Shown here piece after piece: positions 8,966 to 19,563 of a stretch of 64,000 nt of DNA (positions are counted from its first letter, which is position 1; every line of letters begins with the position of its first letter). The stretch spans positions 278,325 to 342,324 of the forward strand of contig NZ_LNYR01000012.1 in NCBI RefSeq assembly GCF_001467955.1, in the 5' to 3' direction. The notes below the pieces were generated by a model. It saw only the letters and a list, made by a program, of their open reading frames with translations, made no database searches and was not told where the DNA came from. The stretch comes from Legionella quateirensis. GTDB lineage: Bacteria; Pseudomonadota; Gammaproteobacteria; Legionellales; Legionellaceae. The position numbers and the translations under genes were made by a program.

Positions 8966-9535
8966 TTAAAACCTCGGCCCGTTATTCAAATTTTCTTGAT
9001 CTTCAAGTTCATCGGGACTCATCCCTTCTATCAAGTTTGTAGCTGAATCTCTGTAGGTCTCTCTAGCTCGATTAAAAGCCTGCACACAGAGTTCATGCTC
9101 AGGGAGACACTTCGCCACCTCTGTAGTTTTAGCTTCCGCTCCTTCATGAATCGTCTCTTGAAAATCTTTCCTTGCAGTTCCCGATGTTCCAGAAGTAAGT
9201 GAGTCAAGTTCTTTATTTGCAGCAAAAAGTATAGCATGCCTGGCTGGCTCTAATTTCTGTTTTAAATGAGTAAGAACAAAGTCAGCGTATTCGTCTACAG
9301 TCTGACCCATTGTGTCCTCAAAACGTTCCTCGAAGTCATCTTGTGTTTCACCATCCTGGATTGTTACCCCGCAAGACTTAATTATAGCCTGCTTCATCGG
9401 TTCATTTATTGGTGTTTCGTTCATCAATTCGCTTGCTCTACTCAGCAAGCCCATCATTGCTTCACAATAAACTTTCCTTGCCCTAATATATTCCTCTTCC
9501 AGCTTCATATGATTTAATTTGTTCGTGTCACTCAT
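8966..9535 (-). CDS. Hypothetical helical protein with acidic tail
   Basis: A 189-residue, predominantly helical, charged, soluble protein. No family recognised. Residues 65-105 are very acidic (DGETQDDFEERFEDT). The C-terminus (EGMSPDELEDQENLNNGPRF) has the Glu-rich character described for E-block Dot/Icm secretion signals. It sits between other unassigned accessory genes and is divergent from the 1050-residue gene. A secreted role is only a possibility. Confidence 0.65.
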   Translation of the reverse strand: MSDTNKLNHMKLEEEYIRARKVYCEAMMGLLSRASELMNETPINEPMKQAIIKSCGVTIQDGETQDDFEERFEDTMGQTVDEYADFVLTHLKQKLEPARHAILFAANKELDSLTSGTSGTARKDFQETIHEGAEAKTTEVAKCLPEHELCVQAFNRARETYRDSATNLIEGMSPDELEDQENLNNGPRF

Positions 9536-9874
9536 GATATCTATCCATATATTTATGCTTATAGTATAAAAATAGACTCAGACACAATATTTATCAATTT
9601 GGCCAATGAATTTTCAAAATTGAGCGCATTATGGTGTTAAACTATAGAAACGGGTCAAATGCGAACGGAGCTCCATTTTCCACTAGGTTAAACATATTTA
9701 TATAAATATATCTCAATATTTAATCACCAAAATTTTCGGTTAAAAAATAAATAATTCATTTTAAAACAATTAGTTATCATTGAAAACCAATCGCATAATT
9801 AGTTCGATCGGGTAGAGAAACTTAATTCCTATACCTAATTACAAACCTATAAAATTGAACAGAGCGAATAAAAA
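9536..9874. other. Divergent intergenic region, 339 bp
   Basis: Strongly AT-rich spacer between two divergent accessory genes. It should hold both promoters. A TATACT-like -10 for the minus-strand gene is near 9560. I saw no PmrA-type tandem TTAAT box, RNA gene or convincing small ORF. Confidence 0.4.
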
Positions 9875-9913
9875 ATGTATCATCATTTCCTTTTTAAATT
9901 TGAAAGAGACCAA

Positions 9914-12900
9914 ATGATAGATTATGACTTGTTGGAACGATTTAATATTCCCCAAAATACCCCTTTAGAAGAAATAAGATTATTATTGGTGCAGAAAGAA
10001 AAAAGCATTATAGAGAATTTTTTTGGCAATCCCAATATAGCCTGGGAATATGATTTATCAGCCCTGAAGGCATTGAAAAAAATAACGCCCTGGCCAGGTA
10101 AGGAGATGAATTCATATTATGATTCTCGACAAGATAGTGATGAAATTAAAGGTATATTAACTGAAAGGCGAAAGGAAATAATTGCGGAAAACTTTCTAAC
10201 TAATTATGATGACTATCAATTAATTAGAACTGCCAATGATAAAAAGCAATTGGATGAAGCAAAACAGCTTGCCGATCAGTTATCGCAATTATCCGCACTT
10301 GGTGAGTTATTTGTACAAGCTAATCCAGACACATCCGATGTTAATAAAGATACTTATTATTTATCTGTCTTATTTCGAGTACTTGATACTTTGCGTGTGG
10401 AGCTGGCGACACATAATCAAAATCAACCTTCGACACCAAATCCTTATTTAATTAATCGCATTGATGCAGTAAACCGTTTATTAGCCAATTATCTACTCAA
10501 TATTATTATTACAAAAAGAGTTGATGAAAATAAGGAATTACTTAACCAAATTTTTAAAGCAATAGGCTCACAAGACCAAGAAATACTACCATGGCTATCT
10601 GTTTTCTTTAAGCGTGAATTACTTGTGAATAGCGAGGGCAGAGACCAGCTTATTGAAGAATTTTTAAAACTATCTCACATCAAATATCCAACACCTATTG
10701 GGCAGAAACTCCTTGAGATCGGTGGTCAAAAGCTGACCCCCGCTATTGATAGAGCATTGACAGATTTTCTCAAAATTGAAGCGAATGTTTGGAACGATTT
10801 GGCAAGCCAAGCTTTTGAGCATAAGCTGCAAAAATATGAAGCGTACTTATTAAATAGTCATTTATCTGATTGGGTAATGCTTAATATTTGCAAGGATCTC
10901 ATTGCAGAAGCAAAAAAACAACCACAGCATCTTGAATTATCTCGTGTATTATATTTATGTTGTAAACGCGTTTATCAAGATCAACACTATCTAGAACAAG
11001 CCCATGGCTATCTCGCCCTTGTCAATACTGATATTGAGAATAAATCACTACCTGCACTCTCGCTCGCAGCAATGTCTGATATCAATATGATCGTGAAAAA
11101 AGCTTTTGAGTTAGGCATGGTACCTCCATCGGCTGAGATTTTTTACGAGATGATTAAAGATGCTGATCAATTTATAGCAATTATCAGCAAATATGATAAA
11201 CCTTCTTTAATTAAATTGCTCTCCACTATTTTTATAGATGGAAATCAATTAGATCAACACCTCTCTTTTATAGATTCAGAATTAGCAAATAAAATTGGTC
11301 TAAAATTAGAAGATTTTCCCCTTATGGCTTTACGAAAACATTATGAGGATCCAAACAACCAGAAGGATCCTATTCCATTATGGGAAGCCGTATTAGATTC
11401 CGGGATAATCATGCAATCAACATTCTTAGCTTCCCGTAATAATGAACAGCTTTTTGGAAAGTTCGATCAAGTTGGTTCTCAACTTATTATTCGAGATAAA
11501 ATTCTCCAATATCCAGAGAGATATAAAGAATTATGCTTAGCATTAGCGGTTTATTGTACTCTTCATACAAAACCCATTCCTGGTTTTTTATTTACGCTAC
11601 CTCATCTTAAAAGAGATCAGTCTGTCGCGTGGGCAAGCAAATTATTCATGGCAATCACCAGTATATTACCACAGAATCTAGAGCAAAAAGTCGAGTTAAG
11701 AAAGGTTCTTGGCCTACTGGGAATGACCATCGATCCACCGAATCAAGTTTATATTGATGAACGTGATCTAGTGAATAAAAGTATCATCTCTTCATTAGAT
11801 GCAAATGCGCAAAAACCAGGAGTTAATCCTACATATACCTTAGAGTTGTTGCGTGGTATCATTTTTAGTTATGCGAATGAATCCGCCAACGTGTCATTAA
11901 CACCAACGCAAATGAATCAACTGGACTTGTTTCCAAAATGCCATTTACCCACGCAATTCTTTCAAATTATGGCCGCAGCAAAGCAGGTAAGTTCTACTGC
12001 GATCCCTGAATTTTTACCTTATACACAAAAAATCAAACTCCTAAAAACAATTGCAGCGACAGAAACAGCGAAGGCTTTTTTTAGCCCTTTTCAAGCGCTA
12101 TCGAATTTGGCAAAAAATTTATCTGGAAAAAAGGAAAAAGACTCGCCGGAGACAGTGGAAGATAAGCGAACTAAACAAGAGCAAAAAGAGCTTTTTACTT
12201 TTATCCAATTGTATCTTGAATATTGCCAGCAAGAACTAACGCAGAATAATCAACTTGAAAACACTGAAAAACATGCCTACGATAATTTCGTACAGTATTG
12301 GACAAATCCAATTATTGCTAAAATCTGTGAAACTGCGGGAGAGATGACCCAATATCTTGAAAAGGAAACAGACGGAATACCTCTTCTCGATTTGTTAGAT
12401 GATAAAATCAGAAAGCAAGTTGAAGATTGGGATGTATTAAAAGATAAAATGCGTCGTTGTTTTTTAAATTTAACAGATGCCGCCAAAATTCAATCCCTTA
12501 TCATTTCTGTGAATCAACTGATTGATACACATTCAGGCCAATATGCTAAATTATTAATGACATTACGTGATGATTTGCGATCATTAGAAGTTTTTGCAAA
12601 AAAACAACGACCAGAAACGATATCCAAGTTTGATCAGGAAAAATGTTTTAATGCAATTAAAATCATTAAAGAACAATGTGGATTATATCAAAAACACTTA
12701 AATGACATTACTCAAGAAAAACAAGCTGCTCACAATGCGGAACGGATTCAAAGAGCCAAGAATAAATTATCCGATTTGCACAATATGCTTAAATTTGATG
12801 AGACCAAAAATCCAAGTGAACAATTAATGGAATTTAATACCCAATTTGAACTGTTTAAGAAGAGATATGCAGCCGCAGACCCGGTTATTGAAGATGAAAA

Positions 12901-13066
12901 AGCTAATAAACGATTTTGGCGTCGTATTGGTTATGCACTTCTCACTGTCGGTATTTATGCGATCATGCGTGGTACTCAACTAGGAACGTTCCAATTTTGG
13001 AAATCACATAAAGATGTCCTTCGAGATAAGGTTGAGGAAGCCTCGCCTATGATCAGATTGACTTGA
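9914..13066 (+). CDS. Very large helical protein of unknown function; candidate effector
   Basis: About 1050 residues from ATG 9914, which is preceded by a GAAAGAGA ribosome site. An in-frame ATG at 9875 would add 13 residues but has a weaker site. The protein is helical and charged almost throughout, with TPR- or HEAT-like texture (for example YLALVNTDIENKSLPALSLAAMSDI split over helices). Its KE-rich stretch near residues 740-775 probably forms coiled coil. One hydrophobic segment (RRIGYALLTVGIYAIMRG) lies about 40 residues from the C-terminus, suggesting tail anchoring. No catalytic motif seen. Convergent with the 485-residue gene. Confidence 0.75.
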   Translation: MIDYDLLERFNIPQNTPLEEIRLLLVQKEKSIIENFFGNPNIAWEYDLSALKALKKITPWPGKEMNSYYDSRQDSDEIKGILTERRKEIIAENFLTNYDDYQLIRTANDKKQLDEAKQLADQLSQLSALGELFVQANPDTSDVNKDTYYLSVLFRVLDTLRVELATHNQNQPSTPNPYLINRIDAVNRLLANYLLNIIITKRVDENKELLNQIFKAIGSQDQEILPWLSVFFKRELLVNSEGRDQLIEEFLKLSHIKYPTPIGQKLLEIGGQKLTPAIDRALTDFLKIEANVWNDLASQAFEHKLQKYEAYLLNSHLSDWVMLNICKDLIAEAKKQPQHLELSRVLYLCCKRVYQDQHYLEQAHGYLALVNTDIENKSLPALSLAAMSDINMIVKKAFELGMVPPSAEIFYEMIKDADQFIAIISKYDKPSLIKLLSTIFIDGNQLDQHLSFIDSELANKIGLKLEDFPLMALRKHYEDPNNQKDPIPLWEAVLDSGIIMQSTFLASRNNEQLFGKFDQVGSQLIIRDKILQYPERYKELCLALAVYCTLHTKPIPGFLFTLPHLKRDQSVAWASKLFMAITSILPQNLEQKVELRKVLGLLGMTIDPPNQVYIDERDLVNKSIISSLDANAQKPGVNPTYTLELLRGIIFSYANESANVSLTPTQMNQLDLFPKCHLPTQFFQIMAAAKQVSSTAIPEFLPYTQKIKLLKTIAATETAKAFFSPFQALSNLAKNLSGKKEKDSPETVEDKRTKQEQKELFTFIQLYLEYCQQELTQNNQLENTEKHAYDNFVQYWTNPIIAKICETAGEMTQYLEKETDGIPLLDLLDDKIRKQVEDWDVLKDKMRRCFLNLTDAAKIQSLIISVNQLIDTHSGQYAKLLMTLRDDLRSLEVFAKKQRPETISKFDQEKCFNAIKIIKEQCGLYQKHLNDITQEKQAAHNAERIQRAKNKLSDLHNMLKFDETKNPSEQLMEFNTQFELFKKRYAAADPVIEDEKANKRFWRRIGYALLTVGIYAIMRGTQLGTFQFWKSHKDVLRDKVEEASPMIRLT

Positions 13067-13077
13067 TTGTGAATAAA

Positions 13078-13117
13078 TGCTCGATAGCTCATCTAGGTGT
13101 AACCAAGTTATCGAGCA
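13078..13117. terminator. Hairpin between convergent genes
   Basis: TGCTCGATA (13078-13086) pairs exactly with TATCGAGCA (13109-13117), followed by GATTTTG. It lies 12 bp after the stop of the 1050-residue gene and before the convergent 485-residue gene. The long loop and short T-run make it a moderate terminator candidate. Confidence 0.5.
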
Positions 13118-13228
13118 GATTTTGTTCATTATATGAGCTTGCGATAGATTCAAACGTAATGTGTTCTATGAAATACGGATTTAATGAAGAGGTTGATAAA
13201 TTCACTTTAAGATTGCATATTCTATAAT

Positions 13229-14686
13229 TTAAACCAGAGATCCAACTACTTGCATTATATCTTCTTGCCCTCTTTCAAAAGACTGCAATTGTTCAAACGA
13301 ATCAGTTTGAAGTTTAGAAAAAAAAGTATTGAAATAGCCATGCCTGGATTTCATTGCAACAATTAATGCAGGAATGAAGGTGAGTAGTGCAACAATACCT
13401 AAAATCCCCCTCAGAATCGGATTGATTTCATTCCAAGCCTTAATACTCCATGAGCTACGATTATTTTTAAATTCGACCGCAGCTGTTTTGATTGCAGCAT
13501 TACATGCTTGTTTAAATAATGGGAAGTTAGTCGCTGTCGGATTAGCAAAAAATTGATTCCCTGCTTTTTCTAACTCTTGATTTAAAGTTGCAGCGGCTTT
13601 CCCAATTTTAACATATCGAGGATCAAAGAGTGTATTATCCTCCGTTCCTTTTGCTATAAGTTCCTTCGTTTTTATTTGAAGCGTTGCCAATAAATCGTTA
13701 AATTTTATTTGAAGATCCACAAGCTCGCGTCCAGCAACGATGTTTGGTGCACTATGGGTGCTTATATGCTGTATTATCTTGTTTTTTATACAATTAACAA
13801 ACTCATCTTCTATTGCCGGATAAATCGTATCAAAAAAGGTATTTATAAACTTGGGAGTAACTATTGACCTTCTGCCACTTCTTGCAATGTGGTCCGCCTC
13901 TAATACATTTCTTACAATACCCTTTAATAGGATTTTAATTCTTGCGTCTTCCGGAAGAGTTAATACTGGACTGGGACCCATTTTAGGTGTGTACGATTTA
14001 GATGAAAAATCATACATAAATAATCTTACAGTGAAAGGTATTCCCTCGCGCTCTGAAGGCACAAAAGTTAGATTTACTGAGTCATTATCATTAATATCAA
14101 ACCCTAAATAAAGTAATAATGCCAAATCATTCAATATATCTTGAAATACAATTCTATTGACAGAATTATCCATACAACCATCATCTGAATGAAAGAGTTT
14201 ATATTTCGATCCAAATCTATAAAGATTTTTTGTGTCAAATACTTCAATCCCTTTTTCAAGGCTTAATGTTGAAAATGAATCAGCAAACATGCAGGGATAG
14301 TCCAGATAGCTATCACTATCTGGATCATAGATACCAATATAACCTTTATTTAACTCCTGTGCATGAAGACCTCTCTTATTCATTTCTTGTGAAATGGAGA
14401 CCTCCTCATCAATGATTTGCTCCAAACGATTAATGTCGTAACAAGCCACTAAAAACACAGCCTTCCCATTTATATGATATACATGCTTTATTCCGCCTTT
14501 ACCTAATAGCTCACCATTTGGAACGGGTGCGTCACTGATAAAGCGCCTTTCATCTACATATTGCGTATTAATCAAAGTTACTTTTTCATTGTGAAAACAA
14601 ACGGGTAGTAAGGTATCTTCTTTACGGGAATGGTATAGTCCTCGTATTAAGTCACATTGTTTTTTAATATCGTGTATTTTCGGCAT
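13229..14686 (-). CDS. Candidate effector with possible degenerate kinase fold and C-terminal membrane segment
   Basis: A 485-residue protein. Residues 60-70 (LLGKGGIKHVY) resemble the glycine-rich loop of protein kinases. An acidic helix at 92-101 could be alpha-C, DNDSVN at 200-205 has the Asp-to-Asn spacing of a catalytic loop, and YDFSSK at 225-230 sits where DFG would be. The usual beta-3 lysine is not obvious, so this is at best a divergent or pseudo-kinase. Near the C-terminus, RGILGIVALLTFIPALIVA followed by SRHGYFNTFF is a hydrophobic segment with a motif I recall from several Legionella effector C-termini. GGAAG precedes the ATG by 5 bases. Confidence 0.7.
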   Translation of the reverse strand: MPKIHDIKKQCDLIRGLYHSRKEDTLLPVCFHNEKVTLINTQYVDERRFISDAPVPNGELLGKGGIKHVYHINGKAVFLVACYDINRLEQIIDEEVSISQEMNKRGLHAQELNKGYIGIYDPDSDSYLDYPCMFADSFSTLSLEKGIEVFDTKNLYRFGSKYKLFHSDDGCMDNSVNRIVFQDILNDLALLLYLGFDINDNDSVNLTFVPSEREGIPFTVRLFMYDFSSKSYTPKMGPSPVLTLPEDARIKILLKGIVRNVLEADHIARSGRRSIVTPKFINTFFDTIYPAIEDEFVNCIKNKIIQHISTHSAPNIVAGRELVDLQIKFNDLLATLQIKTKELIAKGTEDNTLFDPRYVKIGKAAATLNQELEKAGNQFFANPTATNFPLFKQACNAAIKTAAVEFKNNRSSWSIKAWNEINPILRGILGIVALLTFIPALIVAMKSRHGYFNTFFSKLQTDSFEQLQSFERGQEDIMQVVGSLV

Positions 14687-14770
14687 AAATCTTCCAAAAC
14701 TGTATTTTTAGTGCAATCAAAGTCGAAGATTTTCGATTCAATTGAGAATCACTCAGATCAAAATAATGGC

Positions 14771-14776
14771 ATTATA
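14771..14776 (-). promoter_or_regulatory. -10 element for the kinase-like gene
   Basis: Minus-strand TATAAT at 14776-14771 gives a leader of about 80 nt to the ATG at 14686. No strong -35 is visible. Confidence 0.4.
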
Positions 14777-15017
14777 GCACAATATGATTTTTAATTGGGC
14801 AATTGGACGTACGAATAGTGTAATGAGGCATAAAAGAATGAGGCAGTAAAACCGTTACCTTTGGCGCCAAGGATGTTTAGTTCGCCTTTGCGCCTTTTCT
14901 GTAATTCAAATCAACGTTAGGCTTTTTAATAATTTAAAGAGCCTGGCAATATAAAAAGATCGTAAGTTGTATGAACGATAATCAATAAAGTTAGGAATTA
15001 AACAATCACATGTGTCT
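14777..15017. other. Remainder of a 331-bp gap downstream of der
   Basis: Holds a perfect 10-bp palindrome, TTGGCGCCAA, at 14861-14870. It also holds an imperfect hairpin (AGGCTTTTTAA near 14922 pairing with TTTAAAGAGCCT) about 75 bp beyond the der stop, without a T-run on the relevant strand. No gene is supported. Confidence 0.35.
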
Positions 15018-16409
15018 CTATTTCTTGCTTTTAACTCGCTTCATCAATCTTCGCTTTTTATTGACCTGGCGTTGAGATAATTTATTTTTTTTCTCGGCAA
15101 ATGGATTCGCTCCGCCTTTAAACTCAATTTTCAAGGGAGTACCAACCAAGCCAAGATGTTTAATAAACTCATTATTTAAATAGCGCTTATAGCTGTCTGG
15201 TAATGCGTCAAGCTGATTACCATGAATAACAATTACAGGAGGGTTGTGTCCACCAATATGCGCGTAACGTAGTTTAATTCTTCTGCCACTAACACAGGGA
15301 GGTGTATGCTTGGTGCTGATATCTTGTAATAAGCGTGTTAATCTCGGGGTTGAAAATGATTGAGTAGCTGATTCATAGGCCTCATTGATGTCTTTAAATA
15401 ACCCACCTACCCCACTGCCATGGAGGGCTGAAATAAACCTGATTTTAGCGAAATTAGCAAAATGTAAACGTCGGGATAATTCGTCTTTAACCCGCTCTTT
15501 ATGTTCTTCGTCCAGACCATCCCATTTATTAAAAGCAATAACCAGTGCTTTACCCGATTCAATAATAAAACCAAGTAAATTCATATCCTGATCGGTAATG
15601 CCTTCTTTTGCATCCAGTAACTGCAAACATACATTCGATTCTTTGATCGCCTGCAATGTTTTAATTACAGAAAACTTCTCAATTTTTTCATCCACACGAG
15701 ATTTTCTGCGGACGCCTGCAGTATCAATAAGAATATACTTCTGTTCGTCTCTTTCAAATGGTATTGAGATACTGTCACGTGTAGTACCCGGCATGTCATA
15801 TACAACAACACGTTCTTCACCTAGTATTCTATTTATTAAAGTTGATTTTCCAACATTAGGCCTACCAGCGAACGCTATTTTAATAGTTTTATCCTGAGCT
15901 AAATCATCAACTTCAGGTATAGTATAAGGTGATAAAATTGTTTCTAATAAGGAACTGATACCACTTCCATGAGATGCGGAAATGGAGTGAACTTCAGTAA
16001 TACCTAAAGATTGAAAATCTGAACAGGCAATGTCATCATCCAACCCTTCTGTTTTATTAACAACAAGGTGAATTTGTTTATTCAGTTTTCGTAAATTGGC
16101 TGCAATTTGTTCATCAATTCCGGTTAAACCTGAACGGCCATCTACCAGAAAAAGTACTGCGTCTGCTTCATTCAATGCAATCGCAGATTGTTTCGACATT
16201 AAACTGTCAACCGCAATATCATCGACCCCAATTCCACCGGTATCCACTACGATAAACGGCTTATTATCATGTAAAGCCTGTCCATATTGCCTGTCACGGG
16301 TCAGGCCAGGAAAATCAGCTACCAGAGCATCCTGTGTTTTAGTAAGTCTATTAAATAAAGTTGACTTACCAACATTAGGGCGTCCAACAAGAGCAATTAC
16401 TGGAATCAT
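15018..16409 (-). CDS. der: Ribosome-assembly GTPase Der (EngA)
   Basis: Double-domain GTPase required for 50S subunit maturation. The 463-residue protein has two full G domains, each opening GRPNVGKST, with switch sequences FPGLTRDR and [12 protein letters not shown] and DTAG G3 motifs, and NKTE and NKWD G4 motifs. The C-terminal KH-like domain ([19 protein letters not shown], then [16 protein letters not shown]) follows, ending in a very basic tail. Last gene of the minus-strand cluster, 4 bp after bamB. Length and order match gammaproteobacterial der. Confidence 0.97.
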   Translation of the reverse strand: MIPVIALVGRPNVGKSTLFNRLTKTQDALVADFPGLTRDRQYGQALHDNKPFIVVDTGGIGVDDIAVDSLMSKQSAIALNEADAVLFLVDGRSGLTGIDEQIAANLRKLNKQIHLVVNKTEGLDDDIACSDFQSLGITEVHSISASHGSGISSLLETILSPYTIPEVDDLAQDKTIKIAFAGRPNVGKSTLINRILGEERVVVYDMPGTTRDSISIPFERDEQKYILIDTAGVRRKSRVDEKIEKFSVIKTLQAIKESNVCLQLLDAKEGITDQDMNLLGFIIESGKALVIAFNKWDGLDEEHKERVKDELSRRLHFANFAKIRFISALHGSGVGGLFKDINEAYESATQSFSTPRLTRLLQDISTKHTPPCVSGRRIKLRYAHIGGHNPPVIVIHGNQLDALPDSYKRYLNNEFIKHLGLVGTPLKIEFKGGANPFAEKKNKLSQRQVNKKRRLMKRVKSKK

Positions 16410-16413
16410 TATT

Positions 16414-17568
16414 TTAACTCACAGACAGTTGATTAAGCAGTCCATTGTCTGTTAATACATACAGATTCCTTCCAGCCACCGTTGGAGAAATACTGACTCC
16501 TGCCGATAATTGAGATCGTGCCATTAATTCACCGGTTTGCGAGTCCATGAAATGCAGATAACCTGTTTTATCACCAACAACAATATCCTCACCAACGAGC
16601 ACTGGTTCCGTGAGACCTCTTGCTTTTAGTGCAGTTTGCTTCCAATTAACATGACCTGTTTGTCTATCCAGAGACCAAACCACATCATTACTATCAGTAA
16701 GATATAGAGTATTGGCACTCAAGACCATATTTTTAAATACAGATCCTGGTTTTCTCCAGATGAATTGACCATCAGTCAAGGATAAAGCACCAATATATCC
16801 TTGATAGCTACCTAAATAGGCTACCTTGTCTTTAATTATAGGATCTGAATCAATATCAATTAATCGTTCAACATCGCTAGCCCCTGTTGCATAAGCAATA
16901 CTTCTTTGCCATACAAGACGGCCCGTATCCAATTCCAGAGCATCCAGTTTTCCATCTGAAAACCCGATAAGTACCAGATTGTCCACAATTATCGGTGAAG
17001 AACTGGCTTTTAATACCAGACTTGGTGAACCGTGTTCTGCAGACCATAACTGCTTACCATTTAAGGCATCGAAAGCATACACTTTTCCATCAATAGTTTT
17101 TGCTATAATCTTCTTATGAGAGAGTGCTGGTGGAGATAAAATTTCTCCGGATACTTTGGTTTGCCACAACTCTTTACCATCAGCTTGATTCAATAAAGCT
17201 AAAGTAGAAGCGTTTGTACTAACAACAATAAAACCATCTGCAACAGTTGGGCCACTGAGGATTCCATGATTTAATTGAGTTGACCATATAACCTGACCAT
17301 TTTTCTTATTAACAGCCTGTACTATTCCGCTGGTATCAGCAGTGTATATTACACCACCTTTGATAACAGGCTTAAGCTTTAAATACTCACTGTATTTTCG
17401 TGCCTTGCCTACTGGAGCAGTCCAGTTTTGGGATACTTTAATTTTCGGTTGAATTTCCTCAAGGTTTTTAGGCTTGGGAGTGTTATCTTTACCTAACAGA
17501 TAATCATCAACCTGAGTACATCCCTGAATCATTGTGCACAGTACTAATATTAATATTTTAATTTTCAT
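16414..17568 (-). CDS. bamB: Outer membrane protein assembly factor BamB (lipoprotein)
   Basis: Periplasmic beta-propeller lipoprotein of the BAM complex, which inserts beta-barrel proteins into the outer membrane. The 384-residue precursor has a signal peptide and a lipobox-like IQGC at 14-17, then repeated blades with the PQQ/WD-like pattern (G-x-x-[43 protein letters not shown]). Lies between yfgM and der, its usual place, with 27 bp separating it from yfgM. Confidence 0.95.
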   Translation of the reverse strand: MKIKILILVLCTMIQGCTQVDDYLLGKDNTPKPKNLEEIQPKIKVSQNWTAPVGKARKYSEYLKLKPVIKGGVIYTADTSGIVQAVNKKNGQVIWSTQLNHGILSGPTVADGFIVVSTNASTLALLNQADGKELWQTKVSGEILSPPALSHKKIIAKTIDGKVYAFDALNGKQLWSAEHGSPSLVLKASSSPIIVDNLVLIGFSDGKLDALELDTGRLVWQRSIAYATGASDVERLIDIDSDPIIKDKVAYLGSYQGYIGALSLTDGQFIWRKPGSVFKNMVLSANTLYLTDSNDVVWSLDRQTGHVNWKQTALKARGLTEPVLVGEDIVVGDKTGYLHFMDSQTGELMARSQLSAGVSISPTVAGRNLYVLTDNGLLNQLSVS

Positions 17569-17595
17569 AAACCATAAACCCTATTTTCAACAGCA

Positions 17596-18270
17596 TTAAG
17601 CAGATTGGACTTTCTTTTCATTTATATTCGTCGATTGATTTTTAATTGCTAATTCATTGGTTTTCATTTCTAAAAATAAATTACCCATACCATTTGTTTT
17701 TACTTCATCAATTGCTAAGCGATAGGCATTAATCGCTTCTTGATATTGACCAGTTGCTCCATAAATATCACCTTTTAATTCATTGATAACCGGTAAATAA
17801 GTTTCATCAACAATGGAACTGAGCTCATTTAAAGCTTTTGTGTACGATTTTTCTGCTGCCATTAAGCGAGCGATTCGAATTTTTGCGATTTGTTTTATGG
17901 CATTCATATCACTGTTGTCAGCAACCAATTGTAATTCGCTTTGGGCTTTATCCAATTTATTTTTGGTTACATAGATTTTGGCCAAAGTCATATGAGCAAC
18001 ATCCGCGTATACAGTATGGTCATAATCCTTTATTAATTCATTGGCGAAGGATCGAACTGATTTAATATCCTGATTAGAAAATGCCACCATCATATTTTCA
18101 TATGTTATAGAGGCCTGTTGCTTTAATTTATCCTGATGCCAATGCATATATCTATACCCTGCTATGCAAAGAAGAATAAGTGATAAAAAAACAGTTACTA
18201 AATTACCGTAACGTTTCCACCATTTTTTTATAACCTCTAATTGTTCATCTTCAGTCATATACACTGACAT
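17596..18270 (-). CDS. yfgM: YfgM/AncA-like membrane-anchored TPR protein
   Basis: A 224-residue inner-membrane ancillary chaperone associated with SecYEG and PpiD. The N-terminus reads MSVYMTEDEQLEVIKKWWKR, then one membrane helix (LVTVFLSLILLCIAGYRYMHW) and periplasmic TPR-like helices. The TEDEQ..IK.WW.RYG motif is diagnostic. I chose ATG 18270 because GGGAGAG lies 4-5 bases upstream; a GTG directly after the hisS stop (18285) would add only MRESY. Sits between hisS and bamB as in other gammaproteobacteria. Confidence 0.9.
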   Translation of the reverse strand: MSVYMTEDEQLEVIKKWWKRYGNLVTVFLSLILLCIAGYRYMHWHQDKLKQQASITYENMMVAFSNQDIKSVRSFANELIKDYDHTVYADVAHMTLAKIYVTKNKLDKAQSELQLVADNSDMNAIKQIAKIRIARLMAAEKSYTKALNELSSIVDETYLPVINELKGDIYGATGQYQEAINAYRLAIDEVKTNGMGNLFLEMKTNELAIKNQSTNINEKKVQSA

Positions 18271-18285
18271 ATAGCTCTCCCGCAC

Positions 18286-19563
18286 TCACCCAAGATAGTT
18301 GTTCAAGAATTCAATAATAGCATTTTGATCTAATGTGACCTGCTCTGTTTCAACTCGCAGATCCTTTATACTGACCTTCTCATTTGCTATTTCATCATCG
18401 CCTAAAATCAATGCTAGGCGAGCCCCGCTCTTATCTGCTTTTTTAAACTGGCTTTTAAACGAGCCACCGGTTGTATTCGTGATTATTTCAACATTTGCAT
18501 AAGCATCTCGAATCGTTTCCGCCATCAAAAGACCTTTTATTGATGCTGCTTGATTTGTTGTAATAATATATAAAGATTGTTTTGGATTGTGTTGTCTCAA
18601 TAGATTTAATGTTTCCATCAATAATACAATTCGCTCTATACCTAGTGCAAAACCTGCTGCTGGCGTTGAAGTTCCGCCAATTTGCTCAACCAGTATATCG
18701 TATCGCCCACCGGCACAAATTGTTGCCTGACTACCCAACTTATCGGTTACCCATTCAAATACAGTATGCCCATAGTAATCAAGACCTCTTACCAAAAATG
18801 GGTTTATGGTATAAGGTATATCCAGTGCATGCAAACCTTCCCGAAAAGTATTAAAATGATCTTTGCTCTGTTCTCCGAGAACATCAATCAGTTTTGGAGC
18901 TTTTGCAATCAATTGGTGTAATTCAGGATTTTTACTGTCCAATATACGTAATGGATTTCTATCCAGGCGTCTTTTACTGTCTTCATCCAAGTGATCAAAA
19001 TTATCGCGCAAATAGTCAACAAGTATCTTCTTATAGGCTTGACGCTCCGTCAGCTCACCTAATGTATTGATTTGCAGTTCAACTTCGCGTTCAAATCCAA
19101 GCTCTCTCCAGATACGATAAGATAAGGCTATCAGTTCCACTTCAATAATGGAGCTGGGCATTCCAAACGCTTCTACACCGAATTGGGTAAATTGTCTGTA
19201 TCGCCCTTTTTGAGGTCTTTCATGACGAAACATGGGCCCCATATACCAGAGTTTCTGCTGTTGATTATGTAATAAACCATGTTCCACACAGGCACGTACA
19301 CATCCGGCAGTACCTTCAGGTCTTAACGTCAGGCTATCACCATTTAAATCGTTGAAAGTGTACATTTCCTTTTCAACGATATCAGTAACTTCTCCAATAC
19401 TTCTTTTAAATAATTGAGTGCTTTCTATTAGTGGAAAACGAATTTCCTGATAACCATAGCGAGACAAACAGTGTACAAAAACTTGTTCAATGTGGCGCCA
19501 AATGCTTGTTCTATCAGGTAAAATGTCATTCATACCGCGGATTGCTTGAATTTTTTCAGCCAC
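18286..19563 (-). CDS. hisS: Histidyl-tRNA synthetase
   Basis: Charges tRNA-His. The 425-residue class II synthetase shows motif 1 around RFPLIESTQLFKR, motif 2 (FRHERPQKGRYRQF), the histidine-specific LRPEGTAG and RGLDYYGHTVFEW segments, CAGGRYD, and motif 3 (AAGFALGIERIVLL). The C-terminal anticodon-binding domain follows (YIITTN onward). Start overlaps the rodZ stop by 8 bases. In most gammaproteobacteria ispG lies immediately upstream of hisS; here rodZ does. Confidence 0.97.
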   Translation of the reverse strand: MAEKIQAIRGMNDILPDRTSIWRHIEQVFVHCLSRYGYQEIRFPLIESTQLFKRSIGEVTDIVEKEMYTFNDLNGDSLTLRPEGTAGCVRACVEHGLLHNQQQKLWYMGPMFRHERPQKGRYRQFTQFGVEAFGMPSSIIEVELIALSYRIWRELGFEREVELQINTLGELTERQAYKKILVDYLRDNFDHLDEDSKRRLDRNPLRILDSKNPELHQLIAKAPKLIDVLGEQSKDHFNTFREGLHALDIPYTINPFLVRGLDYYGHTVFEWVTDKLGSQATICAGGRYDILVEQIGGTSTPAAGFALGIERIVLLMETLNLLRQHNPKQSLYIITTNQAASIKGLLMAETIRDAYANVEIITNTTGGSFKSQFKKADKSGARLALILGDDEIANEKVSIKDLRVETEQVTLDQNAIIEFLNNYLG

